This document shows positions 21,931-30,744 of a stretch of 64,000 nucleotides of DNA, piece after piece. Origin of the DNA: Segatella copri (GTDB lineage: Bacteria; Bacteroidota; Bacteroidia; Bacteroidales; Bacteroidaceae). The position numbers and the translations under genes are program-made. Where the stretch lies: the NCBI RefSeq assembly GCF_026015295.1, contig NZ_JAPDUW010000001.1, positions 3,802,001-3,866,000 of the forward strand. The letters are read 5' to 3'. Positions within the stretch are counted from its first letter, which is position 1, and the number at the start of each line of letters is the position of its first letter. A model generated the notes under the pieces. That model was not told the origin of the DNA. It ran no database searches and saw only the letters and a list, made by a program, of their open reading frames with translations.

Positions 21931-23175
21931 TCACTCTTCACTTATTTCAAATCCCACCTTTTTCAGGTCTTCCCAATAATGAGGATAGGATTTGCTCACC
22001 ACCTCAGGATTGTTGATTTCTATCTGAGGGAACTTGAAGGCAAGAGGGGCGAAGGCAAGTGCCATGCGATGGTCCTCGTAGGTGTCGATAGGCTCGAAAC
22101 TAGGCTCGCAGGTCTCGCCATCCCAAATCAGCGTGTTATCGTTCTCGTCATAAATCACGTAACCCACCTTCTTCAGCTCCTTCTTCAATGCCTCGATGCG
22201 GTCGGTCTCCTTGATCTTGAGACTGGCAAGGCCGGTGAACTTAAACTTTACGCCCAGGGCACAGCAGGCTACAACGATAGTCTGTGCTAGGTCTGGAGAA
22301 CCGCTGAAATCGTAGTCGAAACGAGGCAAGAGACAGCGCTGGACTTTCAACTTGACAGGAGAAAGAACATCACGGTTCTCAAATTCTGATTTCACGCCCA
22401 GCAGACTGAAGATGTATTTCACGACTGAATCGCCCTGCTTGGAATTGTCGAACAAGCCTTCAAGTCTTACCTCAGAATCAGGGTTTCCGTTCAGCGCCAT
22501 CATTTCATACCAGTAAGAAGAAGCGCTCCAGTCATTCTCGATGGTGTAGTCGGCTACGCAGCTGTAAGGTTGTGGCTTTACGGTGATGGTATCCACATCG
22601 GTCCATTCGGCACTGGCTCCGAAGTTCTGCATCGTCCACAGCGTGAGGTCGATGTAAGGACGGGATGCAATCTCGCCCGTCAGTTTCAGTTCCAGACCGT
22701 TTTTCAGGATAGGACCAATCATCAGCAGTGCCGAGATATACTGCGAACTGATGTTTCCCACCACTTCGAGATGTCCGCCTTCCAATGGCTTACCTACGAT
22801 GTGGAGTGGAGGATAGCCCTCTTTCTTTTCATACTGTATATCAGCTCCGAGGTAGCGCAGGGCATCTACCAGGATAGCAATAGGGCGGTTCTGCATGCGC
22901 TCGGTACCTGTGATGGTATGCTCGCCCGGTGTAGCTGAAAGATAGGCGGTCATAAAGCGCATGGCGGTACCGGCAGCCTTGATGTTGATGACATCAGGCA
23001 TATCGCGCAGTGCCGCAATGATGACTTCTGTATCATCGCAATCGCTCAGGTTGTGGGGCTGCAACTTGCATCCCGCCATGGCATTGATTACCAATGCACG
23101 GTTGCTGATACTCTTGGAAGCTGGCAAGTTGATACTTGCATTGAGTTGGCGTGGAGCCTTGATTGTATATTTCAT
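21931..23175 (-). CDS. aroA: 3-phosphoshikimate 1-carboxyvinyltransferase (EPSP synthase)
   Basis: A 414-residue cytoplasmic enzyme that joins shikimate-3-phosphate and phosphoenolpyruvate in aromatic amino acid synthesis. It shows the N-terminal PASKSISNRALVINAMAG motif, the AGTAMRFMTAYL segment and the C-terminal KIKETDRIEALKKELKKVG and DHRMALAFAPL motifs. Length is slightly shorter than the E. coli enzyme but normal for the phylum. The downstream spacer contains AGTGAAG heptads. Confidence 0.95.
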   Translation of the reverse strand: MKYTIKAPRQLNASINLPASKSISNRALVINAMAGCKLQPHNLSDCDDTEVIIAALRDMPDVINIKAAGTAMRFMTAYLSATPGEHTITGTERMQNRPIAILVDALRYLGADIQYEKKEGYPPLHIVGKPLEGGHLEVVGNISSQYISALLMIGPILKNGLELKLTGEIASRPYIDLTLWTMQNFGASAEWTDVDTITVKPQPYSCVADYTIENDWSASSYWYEMMALNGNPDSEVRLEGLFDNSKQGDSVVKYIFSLLGVKSEFENRDVLSPVKLKVQRCLLPRFDYDFSGSPDLAQTIVVACCALGVKFKFTGLASLKIKETDRIEALKKELKKVGYVIYDENDNTLIWDGETCEPSFEPIDTYEDHRMALAFAPLAFKFPQIEINNPEVVSKSYPHYWEDLKKVGFEISEE

Positions 23176-23221
23176 TTTCTTCTTGTTTCTGTTTCTTTTA
23201 ATACTCTTTTTTCTGATTTTG

Positions 23222-24430
23222 CTATTTCTCAGCCTTCAGTATCCGGATGTCCTTGATGCTGACAGCCTTTTCCTTGGCATATCGGATAGGGAGGTCATCT
23301 TCTGTTTCCGGCATCTCATCCCATGCACGGGTTCTCGGACGAATCTTCTTCGGACCCGGTATCAGGGGCGAATAATACAGAACCTGGCGGATGCGGTTTG
23401 CCTGTTCTGGGGTGAATCGCATGCTGTAACAGATGCTGTAGTCCATCAGATTGTCAGCCTGCCATTTCTCACCCTTGCTGTTGGTGCGTTTGGCAAGCTC
23501 TTTCATGCTGAGCGTGGTATCCTTCTTGATGGCTTGTGCTTTACTGACATATTCTGTCAGCCATTTGCCGTATGCTATTCGGTTGTAGCTCGGTGTATCA
23601 TCGCAATAGTCTGAGTCGTCATCATCATCGGCTGCCTCTGATTTGTCTTTCACTGTCTTTTCTGAGAAACTGTGGAAGAGCCCCAGATAATGACCCAGTT
23701 CGTGAGCCAGCGTAGCATTCGGGTCGGCTGTATTGTAGGTATATCCCTTATGATTCTTATCTGTAGTATACCGGGTTCCTTCATTTTCCCTTCCTACATA
23801 GATAGAATTGAGCGAAACGCAATACGGAAATTTGCCCGGTTTGCTCAGCGGATAGTTCTTGCCATTGCTCAAACCATCTATCTGCGGATAGCCGCCTACC
23901 TGGTAAGGCAGATGACTGATGCCCAGCGTGGTGCTGTTTTCATCGGTCTTCTTGAAGGCATATACCATCACATTGATGTAGTTGTTCTGGTCCCAGCAGT
24001 ACTGTACATACTTCTTGTCCTTCATGAAGCTCTCGCAGTCGAACTCCGGTTCTGAAACCTTGATATATTCCACACCCGGTGTACTGAGTCTCTTGCCGCT
24101 CTCATCCTTCTCAGCCAGTTCGAACAGAATATGCAGGTTCTCGCTCGGGATGGTATCCATCTGATAGTTGTAGACATCGCCCTGGTAAAGTTCGTTCACA
24201 TTGGAGAGAATCTCCTTGAGGCGGGTATATTTGATGTATTGCGTGGTGTTACTGTAGAAGACATGGAAGATGACAGGCAGATGATAAACATAATCATCGC
24301 CTGTAATGATATCTGTGTCACGGTCTTGTCCGTGGGATATGATAGGGTCGCCGATAGAGCCTTCGGTATCCTTGCATGATGCAAAGCTGAGGACGGTGAG
24401 GGCGATCATGAAATAAAGAATTTTTCTCAT
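23222..24430 (-). CDS. Zinc-dependent metalloprotease lipoprotein (M43-like)
   Basis: A 402-residue exported lipoprotein with lipobox LSFASCK at residue 19. The catalytic zinc motif HELGHYLGLFH lies near residue 243 in ATLAHELGHYLGLFHSF, with a likely Met-turn in LMDYSICYSMRFT near residue 335, the pattern of pappalysin-like M43 (metzincin) proteases. An Asp-rich loop (EAADDDDDSDYCDD) sits between them and may bind calcium. It is probably anchored on the cell surface or in the periplasm and degrades peptides or host proteins. A TATTTTTG -7 box lies at 24460-24467 (minus). Confidence 0.85.
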   Translation of the reverse strand: MRKILYFMIALTVLSFASCKDTEGSIGDPIISHGQDRDTDIITGDDYVYHLPVIFHVFYSNTTQYIKYTRLKEILSNVNELYQGDVYNYQMDTIPSENLHILFELAEKDESGKRLSTPGVEYIKVSEPEFDCESFMKDKKYVQYCWDQNNYINVMVYAFKKTDENSTTLGISHLPYQVGGYPQIDGLSNGKNYPLSKPGKFPYCVSLNSIYVGRENEGTRYTTDKNHKGYTYNTADPNATLAHELGHYLGLFHSFSEKTVKDKSEAADDDDDSDYCDDTPSYNRIAYGKWLTEYVSKAQAIKKDTTLSMKELAKRTNSKGEKWQADNLMDYSICYSMRFTPEQANRIRQVLYYSPLIPGPKKIRPRTRAWDEMPETEDDLPIRYAKEKAVSIKDIRILKAEK

Positions 24431-24811
24431 GCGCGTACCTTATATTATATATTTTCGTGCAAAAATACAAAAATAAAAGAAGATAGGCGAGAAATATCCT
24501 GAAAAAGTTTCTCAAAATGCCAAAAAACTTGTGCTTTTATCTTCTTGATGTATATCAATTCAGTTACATTTTGTAAACTTGACACCATGAAAATAGCGTT
24601 TTGTAAGGTATGTCTTCGTGCAATATGCTAAATTTTAGGCTATGAAATTGCAAATTGTAAGCTTGTGTGCGTTCAAAATCAAAAAGTATTACTTGCTCAA
24701 AAAATAAGATAAAATAGCGTTAAGGAATTATGAATTTTTCGGAAATCGTTGTATCTTTGCACCAGAAAAAGAAACAAAGACAATTACAATAACATCCTAA
24801 AAATAAACGAT
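24431..24811. promoter_or_regulatory. Divergent promoter region metalloprotease / MORN gene
   Basis: It contains TATTTTTG on the minus strand (24460-24467) and TATCTTTG on the plus strand (24752-24759), both matching TAnnTTTG. The 280 bases between are AT-rich and show no gene or RNA. Confidence 0.65.
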
Positions 24812-25318
24812 ATGAAACGAATGATATTATTCTCATTGATGGCTTTGATGACCATAGCAGCTTTCGGTCGTAAGCACGTAGAGAATGCAACAGTTGTAGC
24901 TGACACTATTTTCTATGCAGAAAATATGAGCAATGTAACCAGTGCAGATCAGGCTAGTTATTACAGACTGCTGATGACTACTGGTTCAGGCCTTAACAAG
25001 AAGGACGTTTTCCAGGACTTCTACATGAACGGTAATCTCCGTGCTGAAGGTGGTTATAGTTTTATTGACCTCGGCAACGATCGCAATACTATCTTTAATG
25101 GTGAGGTTACTACCTATTATAAGAATGGTAAGGAGAAGTGGCATGGCAACTATGTCAATGGTAAGCGCGAAGGCTACTTCACACTCCAGCTCCGTGAAGG
25201 CGGTGTAGCTGTCGTTCAGTTCAAGAATGGCAAGTCTGTTCACGATTACTTCATGGTAACTTACAAGGACGGTTCTTCTGAGAAGAGAAATCTCTCTGAG
25301 TTGAAGCAGTTCATGTAA
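24812..25318 (+). CDS. MORN-repeat-like secreted protein, 168 aa
   Basis: A small exported protein: signal peptide MKRMILFSLMALMTIAAFGR, then a region with MORN-like/YwqK-like repeats (NGEVTTYYKNGKEKWHGNYV, NGKREGYFTLQLREGG). Role unknown; such repeats often mediate contacts at the envelope. The ATG at 24812 was chosen over 24749 because the -7 box at 24752-24759 lies between them, so the upstream ATG would not be transcribed. Two terminators follow. Confidence 0.75.
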   Translation: MKRMILFSLMALMTIAAFGRKHVENATVVADTIFYAENMSNVTSADQASYYRLLMTTGSGLNKKDVFQDFYMNGNLRAEGGYSFIDLGNDRNTIFNGEVTTYYKNGKEKWHGNYVNGKREGYFTLQLREGGVAVVQFKNGKSVHDYFMVTYKDGSSEKRNLSELKQFM

Positions 25319-25411
25319 TCAGAAATAAGCAACTATAGTTTTGTTACTTCATTGAATTAAAAGAAAATCTCTCTTATATAAATTAAAATTTTATGTTGAT
25401 ATGACCAATAT

Positions 25412-25450
25412 GGGGATGGCTTCCGTGAGGAAGGTGCATCCCCTTTTTTT
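25412..25450 (+). terminator. Hairpin terminator after the MORN gene
   Basis: GGGGATG and CATCCCC arms with an inner GCTTCC/GGAAGG pair, followed by seven T. Confidence 0.88.
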
Positions 25451-25474
25451 GTAACCTATATTTACCAACAACAA

Positions 25475-25512
25475 GAAGAGGGTGAATCATAAACTTATGA
25501 TTCACCCTCTTC
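25475..25512 (-). terminator. Hairpin terminator after xth
   Basis: GAAGAGGGTGAATCATAA and TTATGATTCACCCTCTTC are perfect arms with a very short loop, between two converging genes. Confidence 0.85.
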
Positions 25513-25547
25513 TGATTATTCTTATTGCTGTTGGATGAAAGGTAGGA

Positions 25548-26300
25548 TTAGAACGTTAAATCTACTTCTACCGGGCAATGGTCGCTGCCCATGATTTCAG
25601 TATGGATTTTAGCTTCTGTAATCTGTTCCTTGATACGGTCGGAGACAAGGAAGTAGTCGATACGCCAACCGGCATTCTTCTCGCGCGCCTTGAAACGGTA
25701 TGACCACCACGAATAGGTTACCTCATCAGGGTGGAGATAACGGAAGCTGTCGGTGAAGCCATCATTCAGAAGAACGGTCATCTTTTCGCGCTCCTCATCG
25801 GTGAAACCGGCATTGCGGCGGTTGGTCTTCGGATTCTTGATATCTATCTCTTCGTGTGCTACATTCAGATCGCCGCAGATGATAACAGGTTTCTTGGCGT
25901 CAAGAGATTTCAGGAACTTGCGGAAATCGTCTTCCCAAGTCATGCGATAATCCAGACGCTTGAGCTCTGTCTGAGAATTTGGGGTGTAGCAGGTAACGAG
26001 ATAGAACTGGTCATATTCCAGCGTGATGATTCTGCCTTCATGATCATGTTCCTCTACGCCCATGCCATAACTTACGTTTAATGGCTTGTGCTTGGTATAA
26101 ATGGCTGTACCAGAGTATCCTTTTTTCTCAGCGTAGTTCCAATAACTCTCGTAGCCCTCGAACTGAAGGTCGAGCTGTCCCTCCTGCATCTTTGTTTCCT
26201 GCAGGCAGAAGAAGTCGGCATCGAGCTCCTTAAACTGGTTCTCGAAGTCCTTGCCTACGCAAGCGCGCAGGCCATTTACATTCCAAGATATAAACTTCAT
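25548..26300 (-). CDS. xth: Exodeoxyribonuclease III
   Basis: A 250-residue DNA repair enzyme (AP endonuclease and 3'-5' exonuclease) of the exonuclease/endonuclease/phosphatase fold. Conserved motifs: SWNVNGLRA at residue 4, LQETKMQEGQ near 34, GDLNVAHEEIDI near 145 and the catalytic GSDHCPV near the C-terminus. Length is typical. The stop is followed by a strong terminator; upstream lies a heptad inverted repeat shared with folE. Confidence 0.94.
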   Translation of the reverse strand: MKFISWNVNGLRACVGKDFENQFKELDADFFCLQETKMQEGQLDLQFEGYESYWNYAEKKGYSGTAIYTKHKPLNVSYGMGVEEHDHEGRIITLEYDQFYLVTCYTPNSQTELKRLDYRMTWEDDFRKFLKSLDAKKPVIICGDLNVAHEEIDIKNPKTNRRNAGFTDEEREKMTVLLNDGFTDSFRYLHPDEVTYSWWSYRFKAREKNAGWRIDYFLVSDRIKEQITEAKIHTEIMGSDHCPVEVDLTF

Positions 26301-26396
26301 CTTTTGTAATAATGTTGAATGTTGAATGTTGAATGTTGAATTGCCAGTTGCTATGGCGTATGCCTAATTCAACATTCAACATTCAACATTAAAAAA
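26301..26396 (-). repeat. Heptad spacer forming a 25-bp perfect inverted repeat
   Basis: AATGTTG words at 26318-26342 and their exact inverse at 26366-26390 flank a 23-base core. On the minus strand TGTTGAA words follow the folE stop and TTCAACA words precede the xth ATG. Confidence 0.85.
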
Positions 26397-26990
26397 TTAG
26401 ATTCTTTTACTTTCTCCTCTCAGCAGACTCATAAACTCCTGGCGGGTGTTCAGGGAATTGAAGACTCCGCTGTAGTCGCTGGTGGTGGTTATGGAATTCT
26501 GTTTCTCTACACCTCGCATCTGCATGCACATGTGCTTGGCTTCTATCACTACCATCACGCCCTGCGGATTCAATGTCTCCTGAATGCAGTCTTTAATCTG
26601 CTGGGTAAGACGCTCCTGTACCTGGAGGCGATGGCTGTAGATATCTACCACACGTGCTATCTTGCTCAGACCGGTAATCTTGCCGTTCGGGATATAGGCA
26701 ACATGCACCTTGCCATAGAAAGGAAGCATGTGGTGCTCGCACATCGAGAAGAAATCAATATCTTTCACGATGACCATCTGGTTGTATTTCTCTTCGAAGA
26801 GGGCATCGGTCAATACCTTGTGTGCATCCTGTGTATAGCCGCGAGTCAGTATCTGCATAGCCTTGGCTACTCGCATCGGTGTTTTTACAAGTCCTTCACG
26901 TTCAGGGTTTTCTCCCAAGAGCTTTAATACTTCTGTATAGTGTTCTGCGAGTTCGTCCAATCCCTCGCGAAATTCTGTTTCTGGATTCAT
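26397..26990 (-). CDS. folE: GTP cyclohydrolase I
   Basis: A 197-residue cytoplasmic enzyme that makes 7,8-dihydroneopterin triphosphate from GTP for folate synthesis. Motifs: [11 protein letters not shown] near residue 40, the zinc site [20 protein letters not shown], and VQERLTQQI. The ATG at 26990 ([10 protein letters not shown]) gives the family length. A longer frame to 27095 translates only the AAGTTCAAAG repeats ([12 protein letters not shown]) and is rejected. Confidence 0.95.
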   Translation of the reverse strand: MNPETEFREGLDELAEHYTEVLKLLGENPEREGLVKTPMRVAKAMQILTRGYTQDAHKVLTDALFEEKYNQMVIVKDIDFFSMCEHHMLPFYGKVHVAYIPNGKITGLSKIARVVDIYSHRLQVQERLTQQIKDCIQETLNPQGVMVVIEAKHMCMQMRGVEKQNSITTTSDYSGVFNSLNTRQEFMSLLRGESKRI

Positions 26991-27108
26991 CTTATTTACT
27001 TTGAACTTTGAATTTTGAACTTTGAACTTTATGAATAGTAAAGCGTTGAATTGGCTTTCCCTTCGGCCGCCGAACGTTGTTTCTTCACTATTCACTTTTC
27101 ACTTTAAT
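26991..27108 (-). repeat. Heptad spacer between the SPOR gene and folE
   Basis: On the minus strand AGTGAAAAGTGAATAGTGAA follows the SPOR stop. A core with the palindrome GTTCGGCGGCCGAA follows, then AAAGTTCAAAGTTCAAAATT words before the folE ATG. Confidence 0.8.
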
Positions 27109-27756
27109 TTAATACTGCACGGTAATCTGTCCCTTTACAAGGCATGCCTGTCTGTATCCCAGGGAGCGAACCTTGGCAAGCATCTTCTGGGCTTCAGCTA
27201 AACTGCGGAAGTTGCCCATTCGGCAAATCCATCTTGGAGAGTAGAAATGAACATAAACCGGCTGTTCAGGGAAATGAACTTTCAGCTGATTGCCAGTCTG
27301 TTCTGCTTTCAGGCGGTCGTTACGTGAATTGCCGCCAGCGAAAGCCTGTACTCTATATCCTGTAACCTTATAGCTCTTGCGCATCACTTTCTTGCGCATA
27401 TCCACTACAGGTGTTTCTGTTTCTTCTTTTTTGTTCTCTGCCTTTTGGGCATTGTTCACGTGGGCATTCTCTCGGGTTGCCTCATGATGCTGTGGCTCAG
27501 TCTTCTTCAGGGAATCAGGACCCTGCTTGTGCTGAGTTTCAGGCTCTTTTTCTTTTTTCTGTGGGGTAGTCTTAGTCTTGTCGTCTTGTGGAATCACTTG
27601 TTTGCCGTTTACCAGTTCATCAATCGCCTTACTTTGGTTCACGGTTACAACACCCTTTCCCGGTTCCTTCTTTTTGAGATGGTCCAGGTAGTTCTGCGCA
27701 TTAGCTGTGAATGTTGAGCAGAGGATCATAATCAATAATGTGACGAATTGTTTCAT
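27109..27756 (-). CDS. SPOR domain protein
   Basis: A 215-residue exported protein: signal peptide MKQFVTLLIMILCSTFTANA, a long low-complexity charged linker (residues about 35-125, many Lys/Glu/Gln) and a C-terminal SPOR domain (YRVQAFAGGNSRNDRLKAE, FYSPRWICRMGNFRSLAEAQ). SPOR domains bind denuded glycan strands of peptidoglycan at the division septum. It is placed 118 bases upstream of folE and downstream of tpiA on the same strand. Confidence 0.88.
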   Translation of the reverse strand: MKQFVTLLIMILCSTFTANAQNYLDHLKKKEPGKGVVTVNQSKAIDELVNGKQVIPQDDKTKTTPQKKEKEPETQHKQGPDSLKKTEPQHHEATRENAHVNNAQKAENKKEETETPVVDMRKKVMRKSYKVTGYRVQAFAGGNSRNDRLKAEQTGNQLKVHFPEQPVYVHFYSPRWICRMGNFRSLAEAQKMLAKVRSLGYRQACLVKGQITVQY

Positions 27757-27899
27757 GACTATTCCTTTTATTTTTGTCGTCTTGTTTTAAAACAGCACCT
27801 TATTCTTGGATCTCTATATATAATAAGGTGTAATGAAGAATGAAGGGATGCGCTTCACGAAGAAGGCATCCCTTCGGGAAATGTAATATCCTTATGAGA

Positions 27900-28661
27900 T
27901 TACTTCTTCCAAGCGTCGATGATACCCTTGAAATCAGCAGCCTTCAAAGAAGCACCACCGATCAAACCACCGTCGATGTTTGGCTTAGCGAAGAGCTCAG
28001 GAGCGTTGCTAGCCTTGCAGCTACCACCGTAGAGGATTGATGTATCCTCAGCAGCCTCGTTGCCATACTTCTCTGCTACGATAGAGCGGATGTATGCCAA
28101 CATCTCTTCAGCCTGGTCAGAAGTAGCAGTCTTACCTGTACCGATAGCCCAGATTGGCTCGTAAGCAAGGATGATGTTCTTCCAAGCGTCAGCGCTCAAG
28201 TGGAATACTGAACCTTCCAACTCAGCCTTTACTACCTCGTTCTGCTTCTCAGCCTCACGCTCCTCGAGAGTCTCACCGCAGCAGAAGATAACCTTCAAAC
28301 CGTTAGCCAAAGCCAACTCTACCTTCTCCTTCAGAATCTCAGCTGTCTCGCCATAGTACTGACGACGCTCTGAGTGGCCGAGGATAACATACTGAGCACC
28401 TGTGCTCTTTACCATCTCAGCTGAAACCTCACCTGTGAAAGCACCCTTAGCCTTGTCTGCGCAGTTCTCTGCACCAAGACCTACTACCTTTGAATCCAAA
28501 ACCTGAGCTACAGAAGCCAAGTGGATGAATGGAGTACAGATGATTACGTCACAGTTTGGCTTGTCAGCTACCAATGCCTCGTTGATCTCCTTAGCGAGAG
28601 CAACACCGTCCTGCAGGTTCATGTTCATTTTCCAGTTACCTGCTACAATTTTCTTTCTCAT
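27900..28661 (-). CDS. tpiA: Triosephosphate isomerase
   Basis: A 253-residue glycolytic enzyme. Motifs: [13 protein letters not shown] at the start (catalytic Lys), the catalytic His in [10 protein letters not shown], the Glu in [14 protein letters not shown] and the loop [10 protein letters not shown]. Its own ATG at 28659-28661 has a typical A-rich leader. There is no stop codon between it and the upstream DoxX-like frame, so a fused 697-residue product is also possible. Confidence 0.95.
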   Translation of the reverse strand: MRKKIVAGNWKMNMNLQDGVALAKEINEALVADKPNCDVIICTPFIHLASVAQVLDSKVVGLGAENCADKAKGAFTGEVSAEMVKSTGAQYVILGHSERRQYYGETAEILKEKVELALANGLKVIFCCGETLEEREAEKQNEVVKAELEGSVFHLSADAWKNIILAYEPIWAIGTGKTATSDQAEEMLAYIRSIVAEKYGNEAAEDTSILYGGSCKASNAPELFAKPNIDGGLIGGASLKAADFKGIIDAWKK

Positions 28662-29993
28662 TTTTCTTTTCTTTTTAAAAGTTGATAATATTCTGTTCGA
28701 ATTCTCTTTCTTTCTGATCCAGGCGCCCCAAGCCCAGAGCCGGTCGGCAATGGTGAGGAGTACCAGTGGAATGATGAACCAGGAGATGATGCCGGCTATC
28801 TTCTTGGCGGCACTTACTTCCGGCATCTTGCCTATTTCGGTCTTCTCAAGTGGCTTGTCGCCGATTTCTGCCATGTCAGGCAAATCGTTGTGGCTCCATT
28901 TCTGGATGATGGTTCCGTTCTTCAGCAGAAGAAGACCCGGGTTGCTGCGGATTACCGTCTTCAGCGTAGTCTCGTCTGTGACATAGAAGGGATATTCCGC
29001 TCCTGTTATGTCCTGCCAGTGCTTGATGGCTTTCTCCGTACTTGCCGTGAGGCAGAGAAAACGGTAGCCATGGTCGTTGGCATATTCGTAAATCTCATCG
29101 ATATTGCCGAAGTTGCTGTCGTCGGCAAATTCAAGATGTGGCGAAACCAGGAGGAAGGTGTAGCCTTTATCGTGAATCACTTCCTGAGTGATGTCTTCTC
29201 CCGTCTTGGCATCAGCTATGCTGAAGTCGTGTATTGGAGGTACGTAACCTTCTTCGGTCTGAACCGTCTTGCTGTCGATGAAAGTCCATGTGGAGTCTGG
29301 ATAGTTGTCTAACGTAAACTCCTTCCGCTCTCCGTTCTTCTCCAGAATGAAGGTGGTATCAAACTTGGGTTGCTTGGCTCCCTTCGGTATCTCCATGCCC
29401 TTGGCAATGTTGACACCTATATGATAAGGACGGAAGTCGAATTGCGGCAGATACCACAGACTCCAGATACTCATCACGATGGAGAAGAGGAAGGTGTAGT
29501 TGATCACCACCCACTGAGTCTGTCTCGAGATGAGTCTCTGCATCTCCAGCGGCTTTCTCCAAAGTAGGACGGCGAATATCAGGAGGATGATGTTCTTGAT
29601 GAATGTCTCCATATTGGTGAGCACTACGGCATCACCGAAGCATCCGCAATCCTTTACTGGGTCTGCGATAACGATCCACAGGGTAATCAGCGTCATCACG
29701 CTCATCACGGCAAGGGTGATCTTGCTCATCAGTCTCCGTCGGATGGCGAAGAGGAGGAAGATACCGATGGCAAACTCTGCAGTGGCTAGTAATACCGACA
29801 TCACCAGGGTGCTCCAGTCGGGGAACATCCAGTCGATGTGCAGCGCCTCCAGATAGTCGGTTATCTTGTATTGCGTGCCTAATGGGTCAATTCCCTTCAC
29901 AAATCCTGAGAAAATGAAGGTTATTGCCATCAGCAGTCGCCCGATATTGACCGCTATCTTTGTTAATATGTGAGTTGCCTTATTCTTCATCAT
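28662..29993 (-). CDS. DoxX/MauE-like membrane protein (BT_3928 family) running in frame into tpiA
   Basis: 444 codons encode a membrane protein with four or more helices in its first half ([20 protein letters not shown], then [20 protein letters not shown]) and a MauE-like DCGCFGD motif near residue 120. A thioredoxin-like periplasmic domain follows (about 250-390) and a last helix near 410. MauE/DoxX proteins take part in redox of membrane or exported thiols. No stop follows: the frame continues through STFKKKRK into tpiA. A one-base shift near the end would give a stop (TTTTAA), so either a natural fusion or a lost stop is possible. DUF1599 lies just upstream. Confidence 0.78.
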
Positions 29994-30002
29994 TTTATAT
30001 TT

Positions 30003-30551
30003 TTACTTCTCGCTCATTTTGATGGCACCGAAGACGGCATAGTTGATGATGTCCATATAGTTGGCATCAATACCTTCAGAAACGAGGGTAGCGCCGGCGA
30101 TGTCTTCAATTTCCTTTACGCGCTGAATCTTGGTCAGGATGAAGTCTGTATAACTGCTGACTCTCATCGAGCGCCATGCTTCATCATAGTCATGGTTCTT
30201 CCTGAGCATCAGTTCCAGTGCCTCCTTTGCATGGAGGTCGTATAGTTTCATAGCCTCTTCGGGTGTCATATCCACCTCATCCACGAAAGGCTTTTCTAGC
30301 TGGATGAGTCCTATGATACCATAATTGATAAGGGCAATGAACTCCGGACGGATACCTTCGCCAACCAGAGATTCTTTCTTGATTTCGAGCGAGCGGATGC
30401 GCTTCGCCTTGATATAGAGCTGGTCTGTCAGAGAAGAAGGGCGCAAGATTCTCCAAGAGGCTCCATAATCATGAAGCTTCTTCTCAAATAATGTCCTGCA
30501 TTCACTCATGACATCCTTAAACTGCTGTTCTGTTTTCAATAAATCTGCCAT
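30003..30551 (-). CDS. DUF1599 family protein
   Basis: A 182-residue cytoplasmic protein with two copies of the DUF1599 pattern (KLHDYGASWRILRPSSLTDQ and NHDYDEAWRSMRVSSYTDF). The function is unknown; the repeated H-D-Y-x-A-x-W motif suggests a MazG-like helical fold. The start ATG at 30551 (MADLLKTEQQF) was chosen because the promoter's -7 box lies at 30572-30579, downstream of the alternative ATG at 30584. It ends 10 bases before the DoxX-like gene and is probably the first gene of that operon. Confidence 0.88.
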   Translation of the reverse strand: MADLLKTEQQFKDVMSECRTLFEKKLHDYGASWRILRPSSLTDQLYIKAKRIRSLEIKKESLVGEGIRPEFIALINYGIIGLIQLEKPFVDEVDMTPEEAMKLYDLHAKEALELMLRKNHDYDEAWRSMRVSSYTDFILTKIQRVKEIEDIAGATLVSEGIDANYMDIINYAVFGAIKMSEK

Positions 30552-30571
30552 AATAATTTCGAAATTCGGTG

Positions 30572-30603
30572 CAAAAATACACATTTATTGTGAAATAGCC
30601 AAA
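30572..30603 (-). promoter_or_regulatory. Promoter of the DUF1599-DoxX-tpiA unit
   Basis: TTTG -33 box (30600-30603), 20 bases, then TATTTTTG -7 box (30572-30579) on the minus strand. Confidence 0.8.
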
Positions 30604-30692
30604 TATTTATTTTGTTTTTCGCTTAAATTACAGTAACTTTAAATAAGTTACGCTGCATCTCAACAATAAAAACAAAAAAAACCTTTTTTTAT

Positions 30693-30723
30693 TTTGTATT
30701 GTCTTCGATTTGCAGTAACTTTG
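30693..30723 (+). promoter_or_regulatory. Promoter of the tRNA nucleotidyltransferase-like gene
   Basis: TTTG (30693-30696), 19 bases, TAACTTTG (30716-30723). Confidence 0.8.
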
Positions 30724-30744
30724 CACCCCAAAAGTAAAAAGAGT

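Noticed and set aside
26991..27095. N-terminal extension of FolE
   Set aside because: The extra codons are a translation of AAGTTCAAAG repeats; the ATG at 26990 gives the family length.
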